Origin: Streptomyces anulatus
GTDB lineage: Bacteria > Actinomycetota > Actinomycetes > Streptomycetales > Streptomycetaceae
Reading direction: 5' to 3'
Length of the DNA stretch: 64,000 nt
Assembly: GCF_000721175.1 (NCBI RefSeq)
Contig: NZ_JOEZ01000039.1
Coordinates: 30,791-94,790 of the forward strand
Shown here: one piece after another, positions 30,850 through 41,177 of the stretch
Numbering within the stretch: the first letter of the stretch is position 1
Layout: every line of letters starts with the position of its first letter
Position numbers and translations under genes: made by a program
The notes under the pieces: generated by a model
Seen by the model: the letters and a program-made list of their open reading frames with translations, nothing else
Database searches by the model: none
What the model was told of the DNA's origin: nothing

Positions 30850-31332
30850 GTGCCCCGTCAATTGGGAGACCTCGAAGACGCCGTGATGACACGCGTCTGG
30901 CAATGGAACCGACCGGTCACCGTGCGGGAAGTCCTTGAGGACCTTCAGCAGGAACGGTCCATCGCCTACACGACCGTGATGACGGTAATGGACAATCTCC
31001 ATCAGAAGGGCTGGGTACGCAGGGAAGTCGACGGCCGCGCCTATCGATATACGGCCGTCTCCACCAGGGCCGCCTACTCGGCCGCACTGATGAACGAAGC
31101 CTGGTCGCGCAGTGACAACCCCGCCGCCGCGCTTGTCGCCTTCTTCGGCATGATGTCCGCCGAGCAGCGGGAAGCGCTGCAGGATGCCGTTCGTATGGTT
31201 TCCCCCAACCCTGCCGAAACCACCCCCGGCAACCCCGCCGAAACCACCCCCGGCAACCCCGCGGAACCGACCGCCGGCACCGCCGGAGATGACGCCCCGG
31301 CCGATGACGTGACGCCGGAGAGCGGGCGATAG
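30850..31332 (+). CDS. BlaI/MecI/CopY family transcriptional repressor (orphan)
   Basis: 160 aa. N-terminal winged helix (LGDLEDAVMTRVWQWNRPVTVREVLEDL, AYTTVMTVMDNLHQKGWVRREVDGRAYRY) and the short helical dimer region of BlaI-type repressors (SAALMNEAWSRSDNPAAALVAFF). Family relatives are inactivated by a membrane protease-receptor (BlaR/MecR) or by copper; no such partner is next to it. The C-terminal tail has a threefold 8-residue repeat (NPAETTPG) encoded at 31207-31278. The GNAT gene follows 9 bases after the stop. Confidence 0.88.
   Translation: MPRQLGDLEDAVMTRVWQWNRPVTVREVLEDLQQERSIAYTTVMTVMDNLHQKGWVRREVDGRAYRYTAVSTRAAYSAALMNEAWSRSDNPAAALVAFFGMMSAEQREALQDAVRMVSPNPAETTPGNPAETTPGNPAEPTAGTAGDDAPADDVTPESGR
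31207..31278 (+). repeat. three tandem 24-bp units within the BlaI-type gene
   Basis: Units 31207-31230, 31231-31254 and 31255-31278. The first two differ by one base; the third is diverged. They encode NPAETTPG, NPAETTPG and NPAEPTAG in the disordered tail. The in-frame length makes copy-number change tolerable. Confidence 0.85.
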
Positions 31333-31341
31333 CGTCGAGGC

Positions 31342-31911
31342 ATGTCCTCAGAGCAGCCGCAAAGCGATCCCGAAACCGAACTCCATACCGACCCGTCGGT
31401 AAATAAGCCCGCGATCACCGTCCGGCGGGCCAGGACGAGTGATGTCACGTCGGTACGACGACTCCTCGACGGGTACGTGTCCGGGGGCATCCTGCTCGAC
31501 AAAGCGACCGTCACCCTTTACGAGGACATCCAGGAGTTCTGGGTCGCGGAACGCGACGAGGACGCGACGGTCATCGGCTGCGGCGCACTTCATGTCATGT
31601 GGGAAGACCTGGCGGAAGTGCGGACCCTTGCCGTCGACCCCCGCGTCAAGGGCGCGGGAGTAGGGCATCACGTACTGGACAAGCTCTTGCAGACCGCGCG
31701 ATGGCTCGGTGTCCGCAGGGTTTTCTGTCTCACCTTCGAAGTGGACTTCTTCGCGAAGCACGGCTTCGTCGAGATCGGGGAGACGCCCGTCGACACCGAT
31801 GTCTACAGCGAGCTGCTGCGTTCCTACGACGAGGGTGTCGCGGAGTTCCTCGGCCTCGAACGAGTGAAGCCGAACACCTTGGGCAACAGCCGGATGCTTC
31901 TGCACCTGTGA
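31342..31911 (+). CDS. amino-acid N-acetyltransferase (GNAT family, ArgA-like)
   Basis: 189 aa GNAT. Residues ~20-170 show VRRARTSDVTSVRRLLDGYV, ALHVMWEDLAEVRTLAVDPRVKGAGVGHHVLDKLL (acetyl-CoA loop, Q/RxxGxG/A form) and VRRVFCLTFEVDFFAKHGFVEIG. This matches the stand-alone N-acetylglutamate synthase-type proteins of actinobacteria, which acetylate glutamate for arginine synthesis. No arginine genes are nearby, so the substrate rests on family similarity. Confidence 0.85.
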   Translation: MSSEQPQSDPETELHTDPSVNKPAITVRRARTSDVTSVRRLLDGYVSGGILLDKATVTLYEDIQEFWVAERDEDATVIGCGALHVMWEDLAEVRTLAVDPRVKGAGVGHHVLDKLLQTARWLGVRRVFCLTFEVDFFAKHGFVEIGETPVDTDVYSELLRSYDEGVAEFLGLERVKPNTLGNSRMLLHL

Positions 31912-32055
31912 TCTGCAGAAGGACCTGCAACCCTATGTCCGAATCGCGCACGTTTCCCGTCTTCTCGGGCTGCTGAACCTCTCCCGAGGGTTTGTGTTTT
32001 CGAGGGAAAAGCGGTTTCCTTTCCGCGTACTCCATTTTCGATGAAAGGATATCCC

Positions 32056-32391
32056 GTGGCACAGAAGGTTCAGGTCCTTCTTGTCGATGACCTCGACGGT
32101 GTCGAGGCCGACGAGACCGTCACGTTCGCTCTTGACGGCAAGACGTACGAGATCGACCTCACCACGGCCAACGCGGACAAGCTTCGCGGCCTTCTCGAGC
32201 CCTACACCAAGGGTGGACGTCGCACCGGTGGCCGTGCCGCCACGGGCCGCGGCAAGGGCCGCGCCGCGGCCGGGGGTAACAAGGACACCGCGGAAATCCG
32301 CCGGTGGGCGCGGGAGAACGGCCACAACGTGAATGACCGCGGCCGCGTTCCCGCCGAGATCCGTGAGGCTTACGAGAAGGCCAACGGCTGA
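32056..32391 (+). CDS. lsr2: nucleoid-associated protein Lsr2
   Basis: H-NS-like xenogeneic silencer that bridges AT-rich DNA. 111 aa: an N-terminal dimerisation/oligomerisation domain (VAQKVQVLLVDDLDGVEADETVTFALDGKTYEIDL), a Gly/Arg-rich linker and a C-terminal DNA-binding domain. The minor-groove AT-hook-like motif is in the NGHNVNDRGRVPAEIREAYE region, where RGR is the hook. GTG 32056 has AAAGGA (32044-32049) at 6 nt. The 31912-32055 upstream region is markedly AT-richer than its surroundings, which suits autoregulation. The 3' end overlaps the opposite-strand gene by 22 bp. Confidence 0.96.
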   Translation: MAQKVQVLLVDDLDGVEADETVTFALDGKTYEIDLTTANADKLRGLLEPYTKGGRRTGGRAATGRGKGRAAAGGNKDTAEIRRWARENGHNVNDRGRVPAEIREAYEKANG

Positions 32392-32972
32392 TCTGCGGAC
32401 CCCCTTGTCAGCACCCCGGAACGGGCGCGTGACAACCGGACGCGATGGCATTCCGTAGCCGCGGCGTCCACCAGGCGTACGAGATCGGGGGCATCCCCAC
32501 CGCTGCTCCCGAAGCCCGCGAGGGCCGGCAGCGCCGGCTCGGGCGCACGCCTCGGCTCTGGGGGCCGCAGCCAGACGGCGGCCCCCGGCGAGTCCTCCGG
32601 GGCGCCGGGGAGAGGCGGGGCCGTGACGCGGCCCCCCACGCCCATGGCGGTCAGGTCCAGTGGGACCGGACCCCACTCCAGCCAGTCGAGCAGCCCCGGC
32701 AGCTCATCGGCGCCGCCCGCGGCGACCAGCAGCCCCATCCGCGCACCGGACAGCAGCACGGGACCGGTGCGCACACCGCGCCGCAGCACGGCGTGACCGG
32801 CCTCGGCGGGCAGCTCCAGCACATCGAAGCCCACCCCGGTGAGCAGCCGCAGCGGAGCGCTTCCAGCGGTCGCCCAGCCCAGCTCCCTCGCGTACCGCCG
32901 GGCGAGAGCGGCGTCGGCGGAACCCGGAGCGGCATCGGGCGACGATCGGGGCTGCGGGACGGTGGGGGTCAT
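32370..32972 (-). CDS. SCO3374-like hypothetical protein
   Basis: 200 aa. It lies between lsr2 and clpC, the position of SCO3374 in S. coelicolor. The N-terminal half (ALARRYARELGWATAGSAPLRLLTGVGFDVLELPAEAGHAVLRRG) has the look of the N-terminal part of bifunctional primase/polymerase-like proteins, but no catalytic residues can be assigned. The middle is Pro/Gly-rich, the end basic. The stop lies inside the lsr2 coding sequence (tail-to-tail overlap 32370-32391). Confidence 0.78.
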   Translation of the reverse strand: MTPTVPQPRSSPDAAPGSADAALARRYARELGWATAGSAPLRLLTGVGFDVLELPAEAGHAVLRRGVRTGPVLLSGARMGLLVAAGGADELPGLLDWLEWGPVPLDLTAMGVGGRVTAPPLPGAPEDSPGAAVWLRPPEPRRAPEPALPALAGFGSSGGDAPDLVRLVDAAATECHRVRLSRARSGVLTRGSADQPLAFS

Positions 32973-33077
32973 GCCCGATGAACCGCCGAACCACCCCCGG
33001 GGTTACGCAGGGTTCGCTACGCATCACGTTGTGTGCTGCCCTTGGGGGCGCGCGAGAGCGTTCAGCAGGGCAAGGTT

Positions 33078-33094
33078 GTTCGCCCGTAGCGGAG
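33078..33094. promoter_or_regulatory. candidate ClgR operator, distal
   Basis: GTTCGCCCGTAGCGGAG has the CGC-N5-GCG core of the ClgR consensus (CGCyNaNrGCG). It lies 329 bp before clpC. It is weaker than the proximal site because the outer bases are not symmetric. Confidence 0.35.
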
Positions 33095-33183
33095 GGAACC
33101 GGCGCGCGCCGCATGGACTGTCAGTGATTGCGGGTAAGACTTTCCTAGTGGGAAGGGGCGAAACGCCGGCCGAGGCGTCTCAC

Positions 33184-33200
33184 GTTCGCCATCGGCGTAC
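33184..33200. promoter_or_regulatory. candidate ClgR operator, proximal
   Basis: GTTCGCCATCGGCGTAC has the CGC-N5-GCG core with GTT/TAC flanks, close to the described ClgR box. ClgR activates clp genes in actinobacteria. The site is 223 bp before the clpC ATG. The rest of 32973-33422 holds the clpC promoter and a GC hairpin (CCCCGC / GCGGGG, about 33288-33303) but no gene that I can support. Confidence 0.5.
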
Positions 33201-33422
33201 TGGCGAAAGGGGTATCTGCCTGGCCTGCGGGAACATCGTCTCGCACCATCGGGTTGGAGCAGTTGTCAGCTGTTCGGCAGTAAGAGTCCCCGCCGGTGCG
33301 GGGGTGATCCGGACGGATGTCGGCAGTTGGAATGAGCTGTCCCGTCCTGCGGGACTAGCATGCGGAAGGACCGGGAGGGGACCGACCCCTCACTGACCGA
33401 CCGCTCTGAGGAGCGATTAACG

Positions 33423-35951
<2,529 letters not shown>

Positions 35952-35973
35952 CGCTCTCGTAGCGCACAGCTGA

Positions 35974-36024
35974 GGGGCTGCCCCGGAACCGGCTTTCAAC
36001 GGCCGGTCCGGGGCAGCCCCTTTT
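35974..36024 (+). terminator. strong intrinsic terminator after clpC
   Basis: Left arm 35974-35992 (GGGGCTGCCCCGG...) pairs with 36001-36020 (...CCGGGGCAGCCCC), followed by TTTT. It may also stop transcription of the opposite-strand NACHT gene, whose stop is at 36051. Confidence 0.88.
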
Positions 36025-36050
36025 CGGTGCTCAGGGGATCTCCTCGTGGA

Positions 36051-39000
36051 TCAGGAGATGTCGATCTTCAGCCGGTCGCCCAGCTCGGCCGCCCCGACGA
36101 GTTTCGGGATATGCGGCCCGGCAACGGTCACCTGGAGGTCGGGCCATGCGTGCAGTGTGGTGAGGTCCAGCACCTCGGTGGTATCGCGCACCAGGAGGAC
36201 CAGGTGGCCGAGCGCGGGGAAACTGTGCCGGACGGACGCCAGGTTCTCCCCGCGTGGGGGCGACGGCACGGTCAGGTCGGTGACCGACGGTACGTCTACG
36301 GGGACCGCCGCCGGGCTGCCCCAGGGAAACGCTGTCAGCTCAAGTCGGGTGATCCTCGGGTGCCCCCGCAGATCCGCCAAGGTGTCGAGGGACGCGCGAG
36401 TGCCCGAGAGCTCCAGTGAGGTCAGCGCCGGCCAGGCATGGAGGACGTCCAGCGCCAAGGGGTGCTCGGTCTCCACCGCCAGGCGTGTCACTTGCCGGTG
36501 GGCGGGTATGTCGCTGAGCTTCCGTACGTCCGGGCAGATCAGCCACAGTGCGGTCAGCGCGGGAATGTCCGCCAGCGGGCCCAGGAACGCCGGTGGCAGA
36601 TGAGTGGCGTCGAGCTTCAGTGTCGTGAGGGCGCTCAGCGCCTGAAGCGGGCGAAGGTCCTTGATCTGCGGACACCAGCGGAAGAAGAGGTGCCGGAGGG
36701 TCTTCCCGCATCCGTTCAGCACGGAGAGGTCCGAGAACCGGTGGTTCTCGGCGAGGAAGAGGAACTCCAGCGTCCTCCCGCGAAGCGCCTCGCCCAGCTC
36801 CGCTTCGGAGATGTCGCCTCCGCAGGAGAGGTAGTCGGCGGACGGCAGATGGCGCAGGGCCTTCAACTGCTGGGAGTCGGTGATCGTGACCGATGCCCCG
36901 GCCAGGCAGTAGTGACTCAGCACTTCGACGGCGAAAGCTTCGGGAGGGAAGGCGTCCCAGCAGTCCGCCATCGTCTTGCCCAGGCCCGGATGCGCGCGTG
37001 CCCAGTCCCGGGCCACCGGGACCGCCTGCGCCCCGCCGATCAGGCCGAGGAGAAGCACCGCCTGCTCAGCGATCGCGCTGTCGACCGGCACGTCGCCCGG
37101 CTGCGGGAGGACGGCCAGCGCGTCCTGCCCGAGCAGTGCCAGGGCGTTCCGCTGATCCGCGCTGTGGGGCGGGAACAGCCTCGCGACGCTCACCCGGACC
37201 CGGTCCCGTACCGCCCCGTCCAGCCACGCCGCGTGCTGGGCGCACAGTGCGGCCAGGACGTGGAGGTCGGTCCGCTCGACCGACCCTGGCTCGCACCTCT
37301 CGCCCGCGTCCAGCAATCCGGTTACCAGAAGGCCCAGTTCGCGCCGCCCGCAATGCCCCGCAGCCAGGAGGATCACGTCCTGCCAGGGCTCCTCGTCCGC
37401 GTGGCGGAGCAGTTCGCCCAGGTGGTCGTCCTCGACGAGTTCCTTCGCGGCCAGGTAGTCCTGGAAGGTGCGGTGGATGAACTGGTAGGTGGCGTCGGCG
37501 CGTTCCTGGAGCAGGCCGCTGCGGTTGAGGAGGTGGGTGAGGATCCGCTCGGGTGGGCCCTGCGCGCTCACCCGTTCCATCCCCACCAGCGCACGGTCGA
37601 GTTGGCGCAGTGCCTGGTCCCGGGTGAACTCGGACTGGCCCTCGCGGACCAGCCAGACGGCGATCCGCTGGAGGAGCTGGGTGGATTCCTCGACGTCCAG
37701 GTCGATGCCCTCGGGGTTCCCGATCCGGCGGCGGTGGTCGCGGTGGCCCAGCAGCATCTCCAGGGCCGAGCGGTACAGCTGCCAGCGGGTCTCCGGCAGG
37801 AACCCGTCGCGGCGGCGGTGCAGGGCGCAGATCACCGCGCAGAGCAGCGGCGTACGGGCCAGGTCACGGAGCGTGGAGTTCTGGTCGAACTGGTGGGCCA
37901 GGTCGCGTTCCAGCCCGTCCAGCCGCTCGGCGTCGTCCTCCTCCGACAGCCGGGCGGCCCGGTGCCAGGAGGCCACGAATGCCTGGATGTCCTCGTTCCG
38001 CATCGGCAGGAGCCGTAACTCCGCGAAGCCTTCCGAGCGCAGCCAGTCCGGCTCGACGGCGAGTGGGCGTACGGTCGCGACGCAGCGGGTGTCCGGGTAG
38101 CGGGCCAGGAGCTGCGAGAGCCAGGTGTGCGCCTGCTCGCGCTCCTCCGGCGGCACCTCGTCCAGGCCGTCCACCAGCAACAGCGCCCGGCCGGACTCCA
38201 GAACCCGGCCCGCCCAGCCCTCCGGTGCCGTGTCGATCACCAGTCCCGCCGCGCCCGACAGCTCGGCCGGGCCCGGGAACGTCACCCCACGGGCCCGCAG
38301 GGTGCGCAGGGGGACGACGAAGGGGACCAGGCCGTTCAGCGGGGCCAGTTCGTCGTCCAGGGTGCGGGCCGAGGCGTGGGCGGCCAGCCACCAGAGCAGC
38401 GTCGTCTTGCCCGCGCCGGCCTCGCCGCGCAACAGGACCCGGGGGCGGTCGGTGAGGAGGGCGTCGATGCGCTGGGGGAGGGGCGGGGCGGCCTCCGTGA
38501 TCCCTCGGTGCTGTGTGGCCCGGTCCTGGGCCTGCGCCTGGGCCTCCAGGCTGAGGTAGGCGGTGTCCAGATCCCACTCGGCGTCGTGCCGGCTCAGCTC
38601 GTCCAGGCCGAAGATCTTCGTACGGCGGTACGCCACTCCCAGCGCCTGCGCGTACTCCGCCTCGTACCGCAGGTCGCGCGGGAAGCTGCCGTGGACGCGC
38701 TCCTCGCGCGGGTCGACCCCGGTCCGCCGGTAGACGAGGCGGAAGGGCTTCGCCGCCAGGACCGGGGCGAGCGGGACGCACTCGACGCGGCGGCCGTCGC
38801 GCTGCTGCGGGACCTGCCGGGCGATGCCCAGCAGCACGTCTCCCATGAAGACCGGGCCGCCGGAGAGCCCGGACAGGGCGGCCGGCTCGTCGTCCGGGTG
38901 CGGCGCGGGCGGGCCGTCGAGATCGCAGACCAGAAGGTCGCGGACCCGGCCCGCCATGGGCAGGACCGTCGCCGTGTACTGGTCGGCCTCCAGGCGCTGG

Positions 39001-39347
39001 TCGCGGCCGTAGCGCTGGACGCGCGGGAAGCCGGTGATCTCGCACGCGGGTATCGCCTGGCGGGTGTCGACCACGCCGAGCCGCACGGGAGGGACCGGCC
39101 GCACCGGTTCGACGGCCTCCAGCAGGGCCGCGTCCAGCCGGTAGTCGATCCAGGCGACGGTGGCCCGTACGCGGTCCGGGAGGGCGGGGTGGGCGATCAG
39201 GACGGACCCGGACTTGACCACATGGGCGCAGGTCAGGACCAGCCGGTCGGTGAGCAGGACGCCGCTGCCCTGCTGGATCGCGGAGACGACCACCGTACGG
39301 TCGGCGGGGTGGACGACGGGCGGGCTCGGCAGGACCGTCGCGCTCAC
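36051..39347 (-). CDS. trypsin-NACHT-LRR protein (STAND NTPase), predicted antiphage/conflict effector
   Basis: 1098 aa in three modules. (1) Residues ~18-205: trypsin-like serine protease with an apparently complete triad, His42 in TCAHVV, Asp72 in YRLDAALLE and Ser162 in GLSGGPVF. (2) ~300-700: NACHT-type STAND ATPase, Walker A GEAGAGKT (308-315), Walker B LLLVDGLDE (389-397), then VATVRPLAV and a helical region with FIHRTFQDYLAAKEL, typical of NACHT winged-helix/superhelix ends. (3) ~830-1085: leucine-rich-repeat-like units (LSALTTLKLDATHL, WPALTSLELSGTRA, HPRITRLELTAF). The GTG start overlaps the Trypco2 gene stop. No signal peptide, so cytosolic. Modelled mechanism: LRR senses, NACHT oligomerises, protease is activated (inference from STAND families). 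Confidence 0.88.
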   Translation of the reverse strand: MSATVLPSPPVVHPADRTVVVSAIQQGSGVLLTDRLVLTCAHVVKSGSVLIAHPALPDRVRATVAWIDYRLDAALLEAVEPVRPVPPVRLGVVDTRQAIPACEITGFPRVQRYGRDQRLEADQYTATVLPMAGRVRDLLVCDLDGPPAPHPDDEPAALSGLSGGPVFMGDVLLGIARQVPQQRDGRRVECVPLAPVLAAKPFRLVYRRTGVDPREERVHGSFPRDLRYEAEYAQALGVAYRRTKIFGLDELSRHDAEWDLDTAYLSLEAQAQAQDRATQHRGITEAAPPLPQRIDALLTDRPRVLLRGEAGAGKTTLLWWLAAHASARTLDDELAPLNGLVPFVVPLRTLRARGVTFPGPAELSGAAGLVIDTAPEGWAGRVLESGRALLLVDGLDEVPPEEREQAHTWLSQLLARYPDTRCVATVRPLAVEPDWLRSEGFAELRLLPMRNEDIQAFVASWHRAARLSEEDDAERLDGLERDLAHQFDQNSTLRDLARTPLLCAVICALHRRRDGFLPETRWQLYRSALEMLLGHRDHRRRIGNPEGIDLDVEESTQLLQRIAVWLVREGQSEFTRDQALRQLDRALVGMERVSAQGPPERILTHLLNRSGLLQERADATYQFIHRTFQDYLAAKELVEDDHLGELLRHADEEPWQDVILLAAGHCGRRELGLLVTGLLDAGERCEPGSVERTDLHVLAALCAQHAAWLDGAVRDRVRVSVARLFPPHSADQRNALALLGQDALAVLPQPGDVPVDSAIAEQAVLLLGLIGGAQAVPVARDWARAHPGLGKTMADCWDAFPPEAFAVEVLSHYCLAGASVTITDSQQLKALRHLPSADYLSCGGDISEAELGEALRGRTLEFLFLAENHRFSDLSVLNGCGKTLRHLFFRWCPQIKDLRPLQALSALTTLKLDATHLPPAFLGPLADIPALTALWLICPDVRKLSDIPAHRQVTRLAVETEHPLALDVLHAWPALTSLELSGTRASLDTLADLRGHPRITRLELTAFPWGSPAAVPVDVPSVTDLTVPSPPRGENLASVRHSFPALGHLVLLVRDTTEVLDLTTLHAWPDLQVTVAGPHIPKLVGAAELGDRLKIDIS

Positions 39348-39739
39348 GGGCGTACGAGCCCGTCGCCGGAGCCCGCCGGGCCCTCTCCCCGGCCGTCCCC
39401 GTCACCGAACCCCGCCGTCGAGCCGTCGTCCTGGGTCCCGATCTCCCACGCCTCGCCCGTCGCGGCGTTGCGCGGGGTCAGGGTGAAGGCCACCTTGTGC
39501 GTGCGGCCCGTGGTGCGGGCGGCGTCCGCGCCCGCCTCGACCACCCAGGCCTTCACCTTGCCGCCCGCCCTGGCCTCACGGCGCAGTTCGAGCGTGAACT
39601 CCATCTGGATGTCGCCGACCGCGAAGGAGACGGGGTGGTCCGTGGCCCGGGTCGCCGCGTCGATGAGCTGGTTGCGGATGGACGCGACGGCATCGGCGAG
39701 CTCGATGCCGTCCAGTGCGTGGCTGTTCCCTGCCGTCAT
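39344..39739 (-). CDS. Trypco2 (trypsin co-occurring domain 2) family protein
   Basis: 131 aa from ATG 39739 with GGGGGA just upstream. Residues ~12-95 (ELADAVASIRNQLIDAATRA, HPVSFAVGDIQMEFTLELRREARAGGKVKAWVVEAGADAARTTGRTHKVAFTLTPR) match the Trypco2 domain, so named because it recurs beside trypsin-like/NACHT conflict proteins. The tail is Gly/Asp-rich. Its TGA overlaps the protease-NACHT gene start (GTGA), so the two are made together. It may be a substrate, regulator or immunity partner of the protease (inference). Confidence 0.82.
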   Translation of the reverse strand: MTAGNSHALDGIELADAVASIRNQLIDAATRATDHPVSFAVGDIQMEFTLELRREARAGGKVKAWVVEAGADAARTTGRTHKVAFTLTPRNAATGEAWEIGTQDDGSTAGFGDGDGRGEGPAGSGDGLVRP

Positions 39740-39850
39740 AAGGTCCCCCGGGGTGCGATGCCGCTTTCCCGCCAGCGTAGTGAAGGAGCAGGCCGAAGGT
39801 CCCGAATCGGAAGGACTCAGGTCCCACCGGCGGTGACAAGGCGCACAGCC

Positions 39851-39864
39851 CGAAACACGCCTAC
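39851..39864. repeat. GTAGGCGTGTTTCG-type motif upstream of the Trypco2 operon
   Basis: On the minus strand 39851-39864 reads GTAGGCGTGTTTCG, like the CTAGGGCGTGTTTCGA start of the segment at 9308 minus one G. It is followed by a CTACCC/GGGTAG dyad (39862-39874). The rest of the 39740-40194 gap has CCCCATGGGG (39982-39991) and the TCTACG/CGTAGA hairpin (40079-40099), but no gene that I can support. Confidence 0.35.
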
Positions 39865-40194
39865 TACCCGGGGTAGGAGAAGCGGCCATGATCGGCCGCG
39901 GGACCTTCGGCCCGGCGCCGGCAGGCCCTTTCGGGGCTTTGGGCGATACGGTCGTTTCGCGGCTTCATGTCCGGAAAAGACCCCATGGGGCAGGGGTTAA
40001 ACGTCTTCCGTGCGAAGGATTTCGTAGCCCGCGCCGACTCCTCGTAAGGGGACAAGAGCGACGTATTCCCCGGCCCTCTCTACGGCTTTTCTTCGTAGAT
40101 GGGGTGTTTGAGTACCGGCGGGGATGCGGGTTACCAAGGTGGAGCAAGCCCGGACAGCACGCCGGGTCCACTCACCTTCGGAGGACTTCCTCGT

Positions 40195-40911
40195 ATGAAG
40201 CGCGCAACGAACCAGCACACCATCCGCCCGTCCGCCTTCCGCGTCCGTGGCGCCGTCCTGGCCGCCGGCCTGGGGGCGTCCGTGGTGCTGGGTGCCGGTA
40301 CGGCGTTCGCCTCCAGCGGCACCGGCGCCGCTGCGGCTCCGCTCGCCGCGAGCACCACCGCCGAAGCGGTCGCCCAGCAGGCGACCGCGCAGGGCAAGGC
40401 CGCCGACGCGGCCAAGAAGGCCTCCGCGAAGAAGGCCTCCGACGCGAAGAAGAAGGCCGAGGACAAGAAGAAGGCCGCGAAGAAGAACGCCGCCTCCTGG
40501 AAGTCCCCGGTCAAGAAGTACACGCTGAGCGCCAGCTACGGCACCGGCGGCGCCCGCTGGGCCGCCAAGCACTCCGGCCAGGACTTCGCCGTGCCGGTCG
40601 GCACCGACGTCGTGGCCGCCCACAAGGGCACCGTCGTGAAGGCCGGCCCGAACGGCGCCGGCGACGGCCCCGCGTACGGCAACGCCGTCGTGATCAAGCA
40701 CTCCAACGGCAAGTACTCGCAGTACGCGCACCTGTCGAAGGTCGACGTGAAGATCGGCCAGACCGTGAAGACGGGCCAGAAGATCGCCCTGTCCGGCAAC
40801 ACCGGAAACTCCAGCGGCCCGCACCTGCACTTCGAGATCCGCACCACCCCGAACTACGGCTCGGCGCTGAACCCGGCCGCGTTCCTCCGCTCGGTGCACG
40901 TCTCCATCTGA
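40195..40911 (+). CDS. secreted M23-family peptidoglycan endopeptidase
   Basis: 238 aa. A signal peptide (residues ~1-43, basic start then AVLAAGLGASVVLGAGTAFASS) is followed by an Ala/Lys coiled linker (~50-100, AKKASAKKASDAKKKAEDKKKAAKK). The C-terminal LytM/M23 domain has zinc ligands HSGQDF (His, Asp), the HLSKVDVKIGQ loop and HLHFE. It should cut cell-wall cross-links. GGAGGAC (40180-40186) precedes the ATG. A ~450-bp leader region lies upstream; I looked for, but did not find, the c-di-AMP (ydaO) aptamer that controls several Streptomyces M23 genes. Confidence 0.9.
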   Translation: MKRATNQHTIRPSAFRVRGAVLAAGLGASVVLGAGTAFASSGTGAAAAPLAASTTAEAVAQQATAQGKAADAAKKASAKKASDAKKKAEDKKKAAKKNAASWKSPVKKYTLSASYGTGGARWAAKHSGQDFAVPVGTDVVAAHKGTVVKAGPNGAGDGPAYGNAVVIKHSNGKYSQYAHLSKVDVKIGQTVKTGQKIALSGNTGNSSGPHLHFEIRTTPNYGSALNPAAFLRSVHVSI

Positions 40912-41123
40912 TCCGGCCGGCGTAACCGCGCGACCCCTGGCCGGGCGCCACCCGGCACCCGGCGGCCGCGCAGCAACAACCGAAAAGTGTCAGTGGACCC
41001 GTTACACCCCGGTACCCGGGGCGTGCGCCCGGGTCACCCGACCGACGGCGACGTCGAGGACAGCCTCACGGCTCACTCCTCGGGGTCGCCGTCGGCGTTC
41101 CCCGTTCACCGGGCGTGCGGCTC

Positions 41124-41177
41124 AGAGCCTGTCGGGTGGCCTTCGGCCGCCCGATCAGAGGTCACCCCACAGGCTCT
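41124..41177. repeat. 54-bp internally deleted, inverted copy C of the terminal-inverted-repeat element
   Basis: Left 22 bases, beginning AGAGCCTGTCGGGTGGCC, equal the reverse complement of copy B's right end. The remainder (...GGTCACCCCACAGGCTCT) is the reverse complement of the left end of copies A/B. About 109 interior bases are missing. The last base lies in the cseC stop codon, and the structure can fold as a long hairpin, likely acting as the 3' terminator of the sigE-cse operon. The rest of 40912-41123 holds no gene. Confidence 0.8.

Noticed and set aside
39900..40194. c-di-AMP (ydaO/yuaA) riboswitch before the M23 peptidase gene
   Set aside because: Expected from other Streptomyces wall hydrolases, but I could not find the conserved core elements; kept only as an unassigned leader.
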